From positions 30,797,482 to 30,861,481 of the forward strand of contig NC_088205.1 in assembly GCF_037126465.1 (NCBI RefSeq): a stretch of 64,000 nt of DNA, in the 5' to 3' direction. The stretch comes from Ornithodoros turicata (taxonomy: Eukaryota; Arthropoda; Arachnida; Ixodida; Argasidae). Positions 52,048 to 63,639 of the stretch are shown here, in pieces. Position numbers and translations under genes: made by a program. The notes under the pieces are model-generated. The model saw nothing but the letters and a program-made list of their open reading frames with translations, was not told where the DNA came from and made no database searches. Position 1 is the first letter of the stretch. Every line of letters begins with the position of its first letter.

Positions 52048-55000
52048 CTACGTTGGGCATTTCAATGCCTCCACCCATTGATTAGCGTTCCGGATTGTTT
52101 ATCCTAACCAAATTCAACCGTACCAGCATTGATCATCTATAAAGTACCTGGCAGACATTTCCTTTTAATAAATGTATATTCCCCCTACGAAAAATACTAC
52201 AAAGAGAAAATACAAAATACAGGGGTACAAATGCAAACTGAATGATATCAATGGATACTCCATGCACTGGGTTTAATGTGCGATAAAATATAGCTTTCTA
52301 GGTCTTTCATTGTGATCTTGTTGCCATTAATATCCGAGCAAGGTCCCTGACTGGATCCTAGATGGGTCTTTTCCGTGAAAGGTACAGAAAAGTGATGGCA
52401 TATTACAGCGCGTGCTTGACTTTCCATGGGTGCTCGAAATCAACTAAGTAGAAAACACGGACGTTACCTTGGTTGGATCCTAATACTCCGAGGAATTCGT
52501 CACTGCAGTGTTGCTTATACATGAAATTTAATTAAACTTAGGTACCTCACCCTTCGTTTTGACTGCGATGCTAGGACGACTCTCGCACATGCGGGAGCTC
52601 GCAAGACAAGCAATATATAGTATATGTTTTATCTGCGAAAGGAAATGCCACTGCCGCATATTTCTTTCAAAGTTGGCTGCCTTATACGTAGTGGCACAGG
52701 ACTTTCTATATTTTAGGTTTTTATAGCGCGACACCCATTCTTCGTCATCGAAAACAATCGAAGAGGAGAAACCGAAAATGACCAGCTGGTGGCTGAGGTT
52801 GAAAAAGTGGAAAAAAAAAGAACAGTTGCTTTCTACTGTAAACGTCTGCTTACTTCTAAATGAGAGAAATGAAAGAAGATTCACAAAAGCAACATGCAGA
52901 ACAACATGACCATCTACATGATCCTATAGTGCTCCTGAGACTATCCCATTTTTGGCCCCAGATGTTGTCCCTAGGATCATCTCTGGAGTCTCATTCTAAC
53001 ACTTTTCTAACAAATTGAGGATCCTTTGGGGATATTCCCAGGATGTCATTTCTGTCCTACAGTGACGTCCTCAGGATGAGTGAGGGATGTCAACGTGTTC
53101 TTGGGGAAGCGGTACCGGCAAAGATGCTTTGCGTGCGTCCCAGCTGCACCATATTTCGAAACTTAGGGCGAGCTGCTCCGGCACCCCAGACACGGCGTGC
53201 CGGCTTATGCGCGCCACGAAAAGGTTACAATTTCAAACCGACCAATGAGGGCTCGCATACCGGGGGAGCGGCCGCAGGAGCCAATGGGATGCTCTCGGTA
53301 GAGAACTCGCGCTTCGACGTAAAAATTTAGACATTTCATGATGTTTGACGACGCGAAAGGCTCGCAGCGCCTCACTTTAGTCTACAAAGGAACTCGCGAG
53401 TTTCATCCCCTTGGTAAGGCGACTACTTTTGTTGTTGTGGCAATCAACATGCATTTTGTAGACCTGGTAAGGCCACCCCATTTCATTCGAACTTGAGAGT
53501 GAGTAGAACCTTGTTTTGTTGTGTGGTAATGACAAGATCTAGACCGCAAAGACTACATAATCCAAGGTGCATATTGAAACGAATATGTTGCGATATAAAC
53601 CTGATGAAAAGGTGAATGAAGGATAACATGCACGCTTTACTATCGGCAGTTTAATGATGCGAGCCGTCACTTTCGATCATCGATAAGGAGTGCAAGTTTT
53701 TACTGGACCTAGGTTAACTTCATATCGGCTTACTGCAGCAATAGACGCGGACAAAGAGTTAGAACATAGAAGAGACAAACCACCTCTACGTTAGCTTTGC
53801 GGGTTTTGTATTAGTCTTGATTATGTGCTTTGAATCTGTGGTATTACAGCTGTTTTATTGTGGTACACTTTTTTTTTTCATCTGCATTGCTTCCCGTTCC
53901 TGCTGTTTGTCAACGGAGTTTATCGCGTATATTTTTGTGCGTCGGTTCATCACGAATTACTTGTAACAAGCAGAGATAAGTCATGGTTGGATACGAGTGC
54001 AACCTTATATGTTCACTTTTGGTGATTAAACTGTTAGCAGTCCAGCGTGCCCGTGTTGTCCTCGTTCATGTCTTTTCATCGCTGGTTTATATCGACTAAT
54101 ACCTAAAACAATAAAAATAAATATGTGAATATTATTATAAAAATACGGAAATGCAGAAATAATAATCTGCATTGTCCCTGATAATGTAACAATCAACCAA
54201 TGTAAGGCCAGTTTTTAATTTTATAGTGGGCTGAGATGAGTGAATGGCCTTTTGCATAAACGCTAGGTTAGCAAGCATTGAGTTGTGAAATAAATTTTGT
54301 TTTACTGCCCTTTTTACCTCGACAGAAAGCCTAAGGTACTCTGGGCTGGCCTGAACAAGAAAATGATTGCCAGAAGGAAGACAGATGTCTCAGGAGCAGT
54401 TAACCAGATGTGTGAGCTTCATTATTTGGTGTACCAAGTTTGTTAAACTGTGTAATGTTTCAAGTTTTGCTGCATTCTTGTTTCCTTTGACGACATAAGT
54501 TCCTCCTCTCTTGGCAACAAATAAAAGTGTGCCCTGTGTTGGCATGCAATGCCCATTACTAAGGACAGGTGAAAATTTTGTCCAACGCTCGTTGACTCTA
54601 AAATTACACTTCAAACTTTACTGCAATTGAAGTGAATTAAATGCGAGACTTCACAAGGATTTGAGAAAAATTAGGTGAGCATCATACCGAGCACGAACCA
54701 CCCCTCGATACCGAATACAATGCTCACATCCATTTTGCACGAGTTTCTAAATGATGACAACCGCAAACCGAAACAGAAATGCGAAGAGCAGAAAACAGAG
54801 CTCCATACTACGGCGGTTCGTCCGGAGAAGGATACCGTGACGTCACCCAGCATTGTTGTCTGCTTCAAAACCTGCATTCTTTCTTGCCAGATGATGTCAG
54901 CAGTGTGTTGATTTCAGTGCCCTCTCGCATAACAGAGGCGAAGCGCTTGCTTCATAATAAATTTGTTTGAATAAAATCTGTGTAGTTCTGGAACGAGCTA

Positions 55001-55456
55001 TGTCGTACACATGTTCCTGACATCCCAAACGTTACGGATATACCATAACCTTTGTGGTGATTTTTTTGCGGAATCCTACTTTAAAAATAAGTGTCTATCC
55101 AACAAATATGCATGTGCACACGGCAATTGATACACCTTTATAGGTAGCCACCATGTACTCTTTGCTTGAAAGATTTGTGGTGACATGTCGAGTTATTTTG
55201 ATGGACATTTTTTATGACTTCATGCACAGACTGTATTGCGCACTATACTCATATTCAACTTAAGAAGGAAGGAAAAGGAAATCTAGTCTGTCAGCTTTCC
55301 AAATATGAGTGCGCCACGGATAGAAAGGCTGGACACAGTGAAGTCACTCTCCCTGCTTGCGCCAGATAATATAATCCATCATACTCACTACACTGCAGTG
55401 TTCTCCTGGCACACTATTGCTTTTCATTATCTCCAACGGTGTATGTAGTTGACAGA
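52048..55456. other. no gene recognised
   Basis: AT-rich sequence. A GGATGTC/GACGTCC word block is at 52950-53110. Several AATAAA signals occur (for example near 54950-54975), with a short open frame upstream (54675-54970) that shows no domain. It could hold a terminal exon, but I cannot support one. Confidence 0.4.
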
Positions 55457-55464
55457 CTAGATTC

Positions 55465-56382
55465 GAGACTTGTGCCCGTTACAGAAAAAAGTAACTAAAT
55501 ACCGTTACCCGTTACTTCAGAAAAAAGTAACTAAATACGTTACTCGTTACGAACATAGAAATGTAACGAGTTACTTTTACGTTACCGCCGCATAGTTAAA
55601 GGAGCCAACAAACATGCCGTCACTTGTCTTCAACTCTTTATTAATGAGGAATTACACTTCAAAAGAAGCTGATCGCCACACGTGGACACGTGATTAGTGA
55701 CCCTTCGTTTTGTCTTGTTCCCCCTCTGTGTCGCGTCTTGGGTATATAGTCTGGATTATTGTAATAAACCTTTTGCTGAGTCTGAGAATTTGTCGTCCGT
55801 CCTTCGTGTTCCGTGTCTCTCGACCACTTACCATGATTCTATATCAGCTTGCCTGGACCTTCTCCCTTATTTCCTAAGTGGGAGTGATCGGAGATTATGA
55901 AAACAGAAGAAAATACACCGGTTTTCACGCCACCGATCACCAACGGTTCCCAAAAACAGACGAGGGGCTGCGTCATAATTTAGGGCTCTCAGAAGCTTAG
56001 CAAAGACACGAAAAGGCTAGAAGTCGAAACGCGTTTTTTGTAGCCATAGCACAATTGGTGCCCATTCTTGTGAAGGAGTGATGGTCGGAGATTACGGAAA
56101 CAAGAGAAAAGACAACAACACATCCAGCGAGGGACTGCAAATACTATGAGTCACACGTGGACGGGGGTCACGCAGGTCGGATCTGCACGCATTGTGCCAC
56201 ACGGACTGCCCAAATGTGCTCCCCCGCGCTGAACAAAAGGAACGAGTAACGCCGGTAACGAGTTACCAATTTTTGTAACTGATTCCGTTACTATATTACC
56301 CTATTTTAAAAAGTAACTGAATCGTTACTTCGTTACCAAAAAAAAGTAACCGTTATCAAGTAACGAGTTAGGCACAACTCTG
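55465..56382. mobile_element. hAT-type element, 8-bp duplication
   Basis: 918 bp flanked by CTAGATTC (55457-55464, 56383-56390). Ends GAGACTTGTGCC and GGCACAACTCTG are inverted with small mismatches. Subterminal arms are rich in GTTAC/GTAAC words (55476-55600, 56240-56370). The interior carries LTR-like sequence but no transposase. Non-autonomous. Confidence 0.88.
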
Positions 56383-56612
56383 CTAGATTCCTTTTCCTTC
56401 TTATGTTGAACACTGCTGTAGAGTGTGGAGGGAAACAAATATTTTCTACTTTTTTATGTGTCATTCTTGGCGAGATTAAGCCCTTGAATACATGTACCCA
56501 CCGGGCTCTGACATCAGAGCTCCGGTCACTGCTGTCCGTTAGCACGAGACTTCTCTCACGCTTCCTCATTGGCAGAAATGCTTACTCTATGGAAACAACT
56601 CAGGGAAAAGAG

Positions 56613-56687
56613 GTGCTGACGCCAGGAATCGAACCTGGGTCTTCTGATTTCCGGTCAGATATGCTAACCGCTACACCACACCAGCAC
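56613..56687 (-). repeat. tRNA-like unit A
   Basis: 75 nt with cloverleaf pairing: acceptor GTGCTGG, A box region TGGTGTAGCGGTTAGC, anticodon stem TCTGA/TCAGA, B box GGTTCGATTCC. The loop CCGGAAA puts GGA (Ser) in the anticodon position, but lacks U33 and the long variable arm of tRNA-Ser, so it is tRNA-derived rather than a true tRNA. Confidence 0.65.
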
Positions 56688-56927
56688 GCCGTTTCCCTTG
56701 AGCCATTGAGTGCCTCAAGTACGGGGGGGACGGACAACCAACCACGCTATTCCCATTCTCTCTTACATCTTTCTCACTCACTCTCTCATTCAGACACGAG
56801 GCAGGGCGATTGTAAACGACGTAAACAACGAGATTTGGCCGAGGCAGACCAACAATTATGGACGACACAGACAAGTAAGCCTCAAACGCCCAGAAATTAA
56901 CGAATGGAAACAACTCAGGGAAAAGAG

Positions 56928-57000
56928 GTGCTGACGCCAGGAATCGAACCTGGGTCTTCTGATTTCCGGTCAGATATGCTAACCGCTACACCACACCAGC
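56928..57000 (-). repeat. tRNA-like unit B
   Basis: Second copy, lacking the first two acceptor bases. Adjoins the T-rich centre of the palindrome. Confidence 0.6.
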
Positions 57001-57302
57001 AATTTTTTTTTCTTTTCCACCTTTTATGAACAAAACACACAAGCAATTCCTGGCGTCAGCACCTCTTTTCCCTGAGTTGTTTCCATTCGTTAATTTCTGG
57101 GCGTTTGAGGCTTACTTGTCTGTGTCGTCCCTAATTGTTGCAGTGCCTCGGCCAAATCTCGTTGTTTACGTCGTTTACAATCGCCCTGCCTCGTGTCTGA
57201 ATGAGAGAGTGAGTGAGAAAGATGTAAGAGAGAATGGGAATAGCGTGTTTGGTTGTCCGTCCCCCCCGTACTTGAGGCACTCAATGGCTCAAGGGAAACG
57301 GC

Positions 57303-57376
57303 GTGCTGGTGTGGTGTAGCGGTTAGCATATCTGACCGGAAATCAGAAGACCCGGTTCGATTCCTGGCGCCAGCAC
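57303..57376 (+). repeat. tRNA-like unit C
   Basis: Plus-strand copy with perfectly paired acceptor (GTGCTGG with CCAGCAC) and one base deleted in the T arm. A and B boxes intact. Confidence 0.65.
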
Positions 57377-57489
57377 CTCTTTTCCCTGAGTTGTTTCCAT
57401 TCGTTAATTTCTGGGCGTTTGAGGCTTACTTGTCTGTGTCGTCCCTAATTGTTGGTCTGCCACGGCCAAATCTCGTTGTTTACGACGTA

Positions 57490-57850
57490 TGCTTACTGTG
57501 ACTCATTTGCAACTGGGACATGTCCGAATAGCGAACATCTGTCAGGTACATGGTACCATGGTAGCTCTGCCCGTTGGCTTTTCTGTGAACTACCGCCTTT
57601 TAAATTAGATCGCAGCAGTTAATATCAAAACTTCACAAGCTTCGATATTCTTGATGCCATTTTTCTGTGTCTATTACTCCCTTTGCTGTAAAACTTGGAA
57701 TACTGGCTGACATCAGTGCAAGTAAGTGAATAAGTGCATTTGCCATTTTTCCGTGACAGCTTGAAATGAATTGTTGCAGTTGATTTAGTATCTGTTTCTG
57801 TCTTTGTACTTCAGTGCTGTCTTACATTGCTTCGAAACCAGCTGAGAGTG
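57490..57850. other. no gene recognised
   Basis: No supported coding region, repeat or RNA. Confidence 0.4.
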
Positions 57851-57879
57851 TAAAAATGAGAAATAAAAGTGCTGTGCAG

Positions 57880-58095
57880 TTAAATAGACGTCTGTGGCTG
57901 ACTATAAGTGGGCTACGGAAGTGGAACCACCTGCAAGTGGTTCCCCAAAGTGGGAAAGGTTTCATAAACATCTTGCAAGTGGTTTCTCAAAGTGGAACCA
58001 CTTGCAAGTGGTTTTCCCTAAAGTGGATATTCCCAAAGTGGTTCTCCAAAGTGGGAAAGGTTTCATAAACCACTTGCAGAAAATTTCCGCCTGGG
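57880..58095. repeat. AAGTGG arm ending CCGCCTGGG
   Basis: TTGCAAGTGG and CCAAAGTGG words repeat every 20-40 bp. The stretch GTGGGAAAGGTTTCATAAA occurs twice (57951, 58051). It ends AAATTTCCGCCTGGG at 58095, inside the capsid gene. Confidence 0.75.
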
Positions 58096-59322
58096 TACGG
58101 TCGTGGGTTCGGTCAAGGCGCGTCTAAACTTGAGCTGCAGACGAACGTTTCCACTCCTGATTGGTGACAGGTGGACGGAGGATTGATCGGGATCCAGGTC
58201 GTAGTACAGTAAGAACTTGTTTCCAACGTAGTGGTCGTATTCATAGCAGACGTACTTCTCGCACAGTTGCTCCAAGAGGCTAAAATAGCTTCGGTGGTTC
58301 AGGTTATTGTTGAAGTCGAACGTGTCGATTCGCTGCGTCCTGTACACAGGGAGCGTCGCCGATTCAATGTCGCAGTTCACAAATCGATACAGGTCGCGAT
58401 TGAATGCTTCGTGGTAGACTAGGGTGGGCACGAATGCAACCACCATCTTAGACGGAATCTTCTCTGGAAATAAATCTTCCAGGCATGCATCCAGGTTGCC
58501 AACAAGTAGCGAACGAATACGTGTTTCACTTCCTTGAGCCTTAGATAGCCTTGCGCTGCTGCAACTCGGTTTCGTGCCCGAGGAATAGGCTGGGAGACAC
58601 GGTGATTTTCTTTATGTAAAGGCGGCACTCATGATTTCCACTTTATGAGTGTGCTGCTCTTGATCGGTCTTCATAATTCGGAATTCATCGGAGCCTTGAT
58701 AGACAACAAGCCTAATTTCCACTCCCGATGTGAGTAACATAGGCTGCAGGAAAATGTCAGAGTTGATCTTGGAAATCAGGTCTATGGTCTTGCCGCCCCG
58801 TGTGAGGTTGTATCGTTCGGCCGGTCCACGAGCGCGAATGTTGTTTTCCGATTGACGTGCTTCTTCGTGAGTGTACAGAACCACTTTATGCACGGTATTT
58901 TGCTCCGTTGTGCTGGCGTGAAGCAAAATATCCAGATAGCTTCTATAGCTATACAGATTATTATTCGTAATCATGGTGTGATTCACGAAAGCGGCTACGT
59001 TCTTGAAAAGCGAGCTGGCGAACGCGTTGACGGGGTAGACCTCGTCGTACGTCGTCCTATCGCCCACCTTTGTTTCGGGCAGGGAACCATCGTCACGTAC
59101 GATGCGGACTTTCGTCACTATGTACGTGGTGTTGAAATCGAGATAGTGATGTCCTAAATTCGAGAGTTGAAACTCTATGACAGAGGATATGTCAGCGACC
59201 GGGTACAATACCTCGTATTCCCCCTTCAGTATATGCCATGGCGTTCCCGGCACGGAAAATAACTCTGTTTCCGACTTATCCAACAGAAGAGTGTCGGGAT
59301 GTACGACGTTAATCATGTTCAT
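58096..59322 (-). pseudogene. Polinton major capsid protein, broken
   Basis: Double jelly-roll major capsid protein of the Polinton/adintovirus type. From ATG 59322: KSETELFSVPGTPWH, EFQLSNLGHHYLDFNTTYIV and a VGDRTTYDEVYPVNAF segment, in frame to 58612. Then at least two frame changes between 58612 and 58446. Then the C-terminal part (YHEAFNRDLYRF, YDLDPDQ, IRSGNVRLQLKFRRALTEPTT) up to 58096. There the CCCAG element end removes the last ~20-30 residues. In the family this protein forms the icosahedral shell. It is a separate fragment from the element at 30477-45966, which lacks this gene. Not functional. Confidence 0.88.
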
Positions 59323-59324
59323 CT

Positions 59325-59540
59325 CGCAACTAAACTGTTGCCGCGCAACCGGCGTGATTTATGCTGTCGAAGACGTCCGGTTTTCTCCTCTTTCTTCATC
59401 TGGCCCTTTCGAGATCTCGGAGAATTTCTTGGCCCGTATCTTTCGCCGATTTTTCGCCGCGCTCTTCGGAAGGAATCTCCCTCCGACAGATTTTTGGCCA
59501 CGCGTGTAGCTGCGGCGACAGCCCTCTTTTTTATGTACGG
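59325..59540 (-). pseudogene. Polinton minor structural protein remnant
   Basis: Directly upstream of the capsid gene in the same orientation. It encodes a basic, Arg/Lys/Ser-rich stretch (AATRVAKNLSEGDSFRRARR) resembling the C-terminal part of small proteins that precede the capsid gene in Polintons (minor capsid or membrane-lytic type). Too short and degraded for a firm call. Similarity stops near 59560, probably the fragment boundary. Confidence 0.4.
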
Positions 59541-59560
59541 CGATATGCGTTTAACCCTTT

Positions 59561-60151
59561 AAGTCCCATAACCAAACGAATACAAACTCGGAAGCAAACT
59601 ATACACGGTTGGCTTGCTGCAGGTGTGTATAATTCGAAAAACGCGTGACAACATTGCTATATCTGAAGGTTTTACTGAAAATCGATGGGACACATATGTC
59701 CCTACCGGCCTATCTGGAGGTCGCTTAGCTTCCAGAATGGTATTGCGGGAAACAGTTCCTCTCGGTTGTGTAGCTTTGATGCATCTGGAAAATCGAGCAT
59801 ATGTTGTTCGTGCAATTTTCTTTTATTGTTTTTGCACAATTTATGCCCCTTTTCCTTGATGCTGAGTTCACCATTTTGTGATCTGGTGCACATGGAGTGG
59901 ACATTTGGCTGTCTCTATCAAAGAGCACAAATATCTGCTTGAAAAGTTCTGCCCCTTGGTCAATCAAGCTCCATGCCAATCAAGCTTGTCCTTCGGCATA
60001 ACATTTGCGATATATGGCATACCTATGCAAGGTTCCGTGACCAGTAATCCCCAATGGACGGCAGCACATGGTACCTCATCACTAAATTCATGCCAAAGAA
60101 TGCCACAATTTATTTCTAACTTGTATGGAATACTTTCCCTGTCTGCGTGCG
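59561..60151. other. no gene recognised
   Basis: Open frames on both strands without clear motifs, possibly continuing the unknown protein at 60152-60776. Confidence 0.4.
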
Positions 60152-60776
60152 CTATCTGACACTCTGGGGCATTATGATATCACTGCTCAGTGATTCGAAT
60201 GCAAGAACAGACGAGAAGAGGTCAAGAAGGGTTGGCACACTATTTACTTCAATTTTCGGCATCAGCAGCTTCACATAGTGAGTAACTTCTTCAGTGAACC
60301 GTCTTCTCTGCCACGGTTTTTTCCAGATGATTGAAGGTGTCTGTGACCCCTCACTTGCACAAACAGGCGCATCAAACACCAGCATGCTAACGTTAGAGTC
60401 TTTGCTCTTTCGTCTTTTTTCCTTGGGTGGCATATGATACAGTGAACCCGTAGAGGAGGTGGAGTTCCCCTATACATGAATCCTGACCGGCGATGATGGA
60501 TAATGTCCCAGCGGCAGATATTCGTGGCCTGACGCTAGCGATAGAACTGGCTGGCAGGCGCAGAGGCGCGCGCCAGCAGAGGCACGTCTTCATGTCTTCA
60601 TCGTTGTAGGGAGATACTTCATACCTGCCTGTGCTAGCTCCATCTCCCATGTTGTCTGCATCTTCTTCGAGAAACTCCTCGTCTTTGCCATGAAGAAATG
60701 CTGTTTCATCTGCACGGTCATCCGCAAACAGAATCTGCCCAATTTCTTCCTCCGTGTCAAGAAATCTCCTTTCCAT
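60152..60776 (-). other. unidentified ORF pair (possible transposase N-terminus)
   Basis: Two overlapping minus-strand frames. 60776-60393 starts MERRFLDTEEEIGQILFADD and is acidic. 60433-60152 contains KEKRRKSKDSN and then FTEEVTHYVKLLMPKIEVNS. An acidic start followed by a basic and then hydrophobic-helical region is seen in piggyBac-like transposases, but I see no DDD motif, so this is only a suggestion. Confidence 0.25.
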
Positions 60777-61149
60777 GCTGCTGTCAAGAACGCAAGTAAT
60801 TGATTGCGCTAACTTTTATTGAAGTGCAAACGTACTGCGCGATCGAAATGAGCGAAATCTGCATTGATTTGCTTTAGGCGATTCACTGTGTCAATTTTTC
60901 TAAACAAGCCGATAGGGACAATGGTGTCCTACGTCCATAGTTCTACAGAAATAGTTACACGTATGAACCAGGAGAGAATAATTTTCATGTAAACATTACC
61001 GCTAACATATTGTGAATACTTCCATGCAAGAGTTACACAAAATAACCCTGTTTTCTTACAGAAACATGAACTTATCGTATGAGCGATGCCACCCATGAAA
61101 AACGAAACTTTGCAGTTGCCTGTTATTGCCCAACTTGCGCAACGTTGCC
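60777..61149. other. no gene recognised
   Basis: AT-rich, short open frames only. Confidence 0.4.
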
Positions 61150-61157
61150 GGATCCCC

Positions 61158-61340
61158 CCCAGTAAACCACCGATGTCCCAAGGACGTCCACATAATGTTA
61201 CACTCAGGACGATGAAAACATCCTGAGGACATCCTGAAACATATTTCTGACATACCTGGGATGTACTCAGAAGTGCCAAAATAACATCCGCGCGCGTCCC
61301 AAAGAAGTCCATCGTACGTCAGTGACGACCTTTGACGGAC
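61158..61340. repeat. CCCAGTAAACC end with GGACATCC words
   Basis: Starts CCCAGTAAACCACC and is filled with AGGACGTCC, GAGGACATCC and GGACTTC words. It has the same terminus as 45989 but a different word set. Confidence 0.5.
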
Positions 61341-63630
61341 TTCTAATGGACCTTTTCCCCGTGCCTTAGCCAGTCTTACTGGCATTCCCTGAACATTACA
61401 TCAACACCGCACAACAGTGCATATGAGTGGCACAAACAAGCAACATGAGATTAAACACTTTATTTCGTATGAAACTGAGCGTCCTAGCATCGTATCACCT
61501 CACCGGGTATTATATCACAGCATGACAGGCATTTTTCCGCAACTGGTTATTGAGCACTTACATGGCTTTGAAAACATGATGTCCATGAACACACACAGCA
61601 TCGGTCAACAAGGGGTAAACTCAAAGGCATGCCCGCAAAGTCCGAACTGTCCGAACACTGAGATAATCGACGACCATGCTGCACTGTGTGCACTGCGTAC
61701 ACCTTGAGATTTGCGATGTCCCGTAGAGCTTGCCTTTTTTCGTGCGCAAAGATTAACACCATCCAACTTCGGCGAGATTCAGTTATCACCATCTCATCAC
61801 AAATACGGACTCCCCTGCCTGCCACGTCATGAGAGGTTAACCTGCAAGGAATACAATTTTAAAAACACTGCTACAGCGGCATGCCACTGTGAAGTACGCA
61901 TCGACGTATATACGTACCTTTACACACAGCGCCTATGGTTGCGGTCTGACAGCAGCCTTGTATTCTCCCTATCAACAGTACAATTGCCTGCGAAGACGGG
62001 TAAAAGCATGGATAACCACGTAGTACGAACGTGAATGTCTCACACACTGACTACGTACCTTGACAACGGGTAAAATCTTGAAAATGACGCCCGGATGACG
62101 CCACTTGTTCGAGATCCATAAATCACATTCATCCGCTACGACGTTTCGACACATCTGTAAAAGAGTAAGCTGCGACACATTCTAGTTCCCTGCAATTTCT
62201 TTATCAAAACCATTCAGCATTTTTTTACATTCAAGGGCACAGCTGTAAAGGCTTGTGCTGCCGTGGAGCAGATGAGGAAGTTGCATGGGTGAAGCCGAAG
62301 GCCTCATCTGTTTCGCAGTAAACACAAGTCAGTGAGAGCTCTGCAGCGCACTTTAGCGTAACTTACCTGATATCTTCAACCATTTCTGTGACGTATCTTC
62401 CCACGTCGTGTGTGTGCTGTCGCAACTGCGTTGTTCACCGCAATGAATATGCCGAAAGCATCTGAAATTCACAGATTAGACATTAGTAACATTAGCAATC
62501 TTCACCCTCATAAGTGCTAGTAGGGTCACGAGTACACTGAGCTGACAGATAAAGCATAAAGTAATAGGAATCAAAAGCGTAGTAATCAAACTGCTAGCAT
62601 AAAGTAATAGAAACCCACACGCTAGGAAGGATACCAAACAAAATTTGCACGAAACATAGAGACACGGAACTAACCTTTAATTCACGAAATCGCGGGGCTT
62701 CTGCACATATCTTCCAAGGTACACTCATAAAAGCACGCCCAGGCAACACTAGTAGGGGCATAAAAACACATTCACAATAGTCCAGGGCACAAGAGCCACG
62801 ACGAAACGCGAGACAACGGGTGCGAGAACAAACGCGTGCGAACTCAACGAAGTTTGCAAGCGAAATGGACGCCGCAGCGCAGAAACGGCAGGGATGCAGA
62901 ACCGGCAGGAACGCCACCTGCCCAGGCGCTCCTCGGAGTATGGCATAGACGGAATATGGAATATTCTATGGAATATGGCAATGCAACGGAACGTCGCACG
63001 AAGACGGGACCAGCGCTATCGGAAAGAGGACGCTTTCCTCGTCAAAAACAGACCTCAATCACCCTACTACACCAGCAAGAACCCGATAAAAAATGGCCCG
63101 GCCCCATGTATAAGAGAGCCGCCGTTGCCTGGTGTCCTAACTCGAGAACGGAGAGGGATAGAAAGATGCCGCAAGTTTCCACGCGTTGCCCATGTCGAGT
63201 GCGTGTACCCATTAAAAGGAAGTCTGACCCGCCCCTGGCTTCGAACCTGAAGACAGGGATAGAACTTCGGAAAAACGAATATTACTAACAAGTCTCCGCT
63301 TACAACTTCCAAACCACTACAGATCAGCTCCTGTGTGATTTGAGCGATCATAGAGCTATTCCAGGCTCGTTTGGAACTGAATTTTGATCTCCATCCGACA
63401 ATCGGGGGGGTGTTACATGACTGAAGGTGTCGGAAGCACCGACTGTGGTCTAGAATTTTCAAATATCTCGACAAACGTCAGGATTTCTGACAAGCCGCAA
63501 GGTGCACGCGAAGTCATCCCGCATGCAGTGCATCCCGCTATGACCGCTGCAGGCCAACATATTAGGCACGGAAACCCATCCAGCAACACCGCGATGTCGC
63601 TCGATGGGGTTAAACCATCACTGGATGGCT
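61341..63630. other. no gene recognised
   Basis: No domain in any open frame. A few short direct repeats (CATAAAGTAATAG at 62557 and 62600). Nothing else that I can support. Confidence 0.4.
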
Positions 63631-63639
63631 AAAAGACGC

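Larger units (their letters stand above)
56613..57489. repeat. inverted tandem array of tRNA-headed units
   Basis: The unit is a tRNA-like head plus ~240 bp body. On the left half (56613-57000) units run on the minus strand, and on the right half (57043-57489) on the plus strand. They meet around a T-rich ~42-bp centre (57001-57042). Body segments 56700-56900 and 57110-57300 are inverted near-copies. Open frames across it are antisense or repeat artefacts. Confidence 0.8.

Noticed and set aside
54675..54970. Host gene terminal exon
   Set aside because: Only a short motif-free ORF and AATAAA signals; splice sites and homology are not evident.
56613..56687. Functional tRNA-Ser gene
   Set aside because: The anticodon position would read GGA, but U33 and the long variable arm are missing, several near-copies exist, and one lacks acceptor bases. 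A tRNA-derived repeat is more likely.
60152..60776. Confident piggyBac transposase
   Set aside because: No DDD catalytic motif or TTAA-flanked ends could be identified; left as unidentified.
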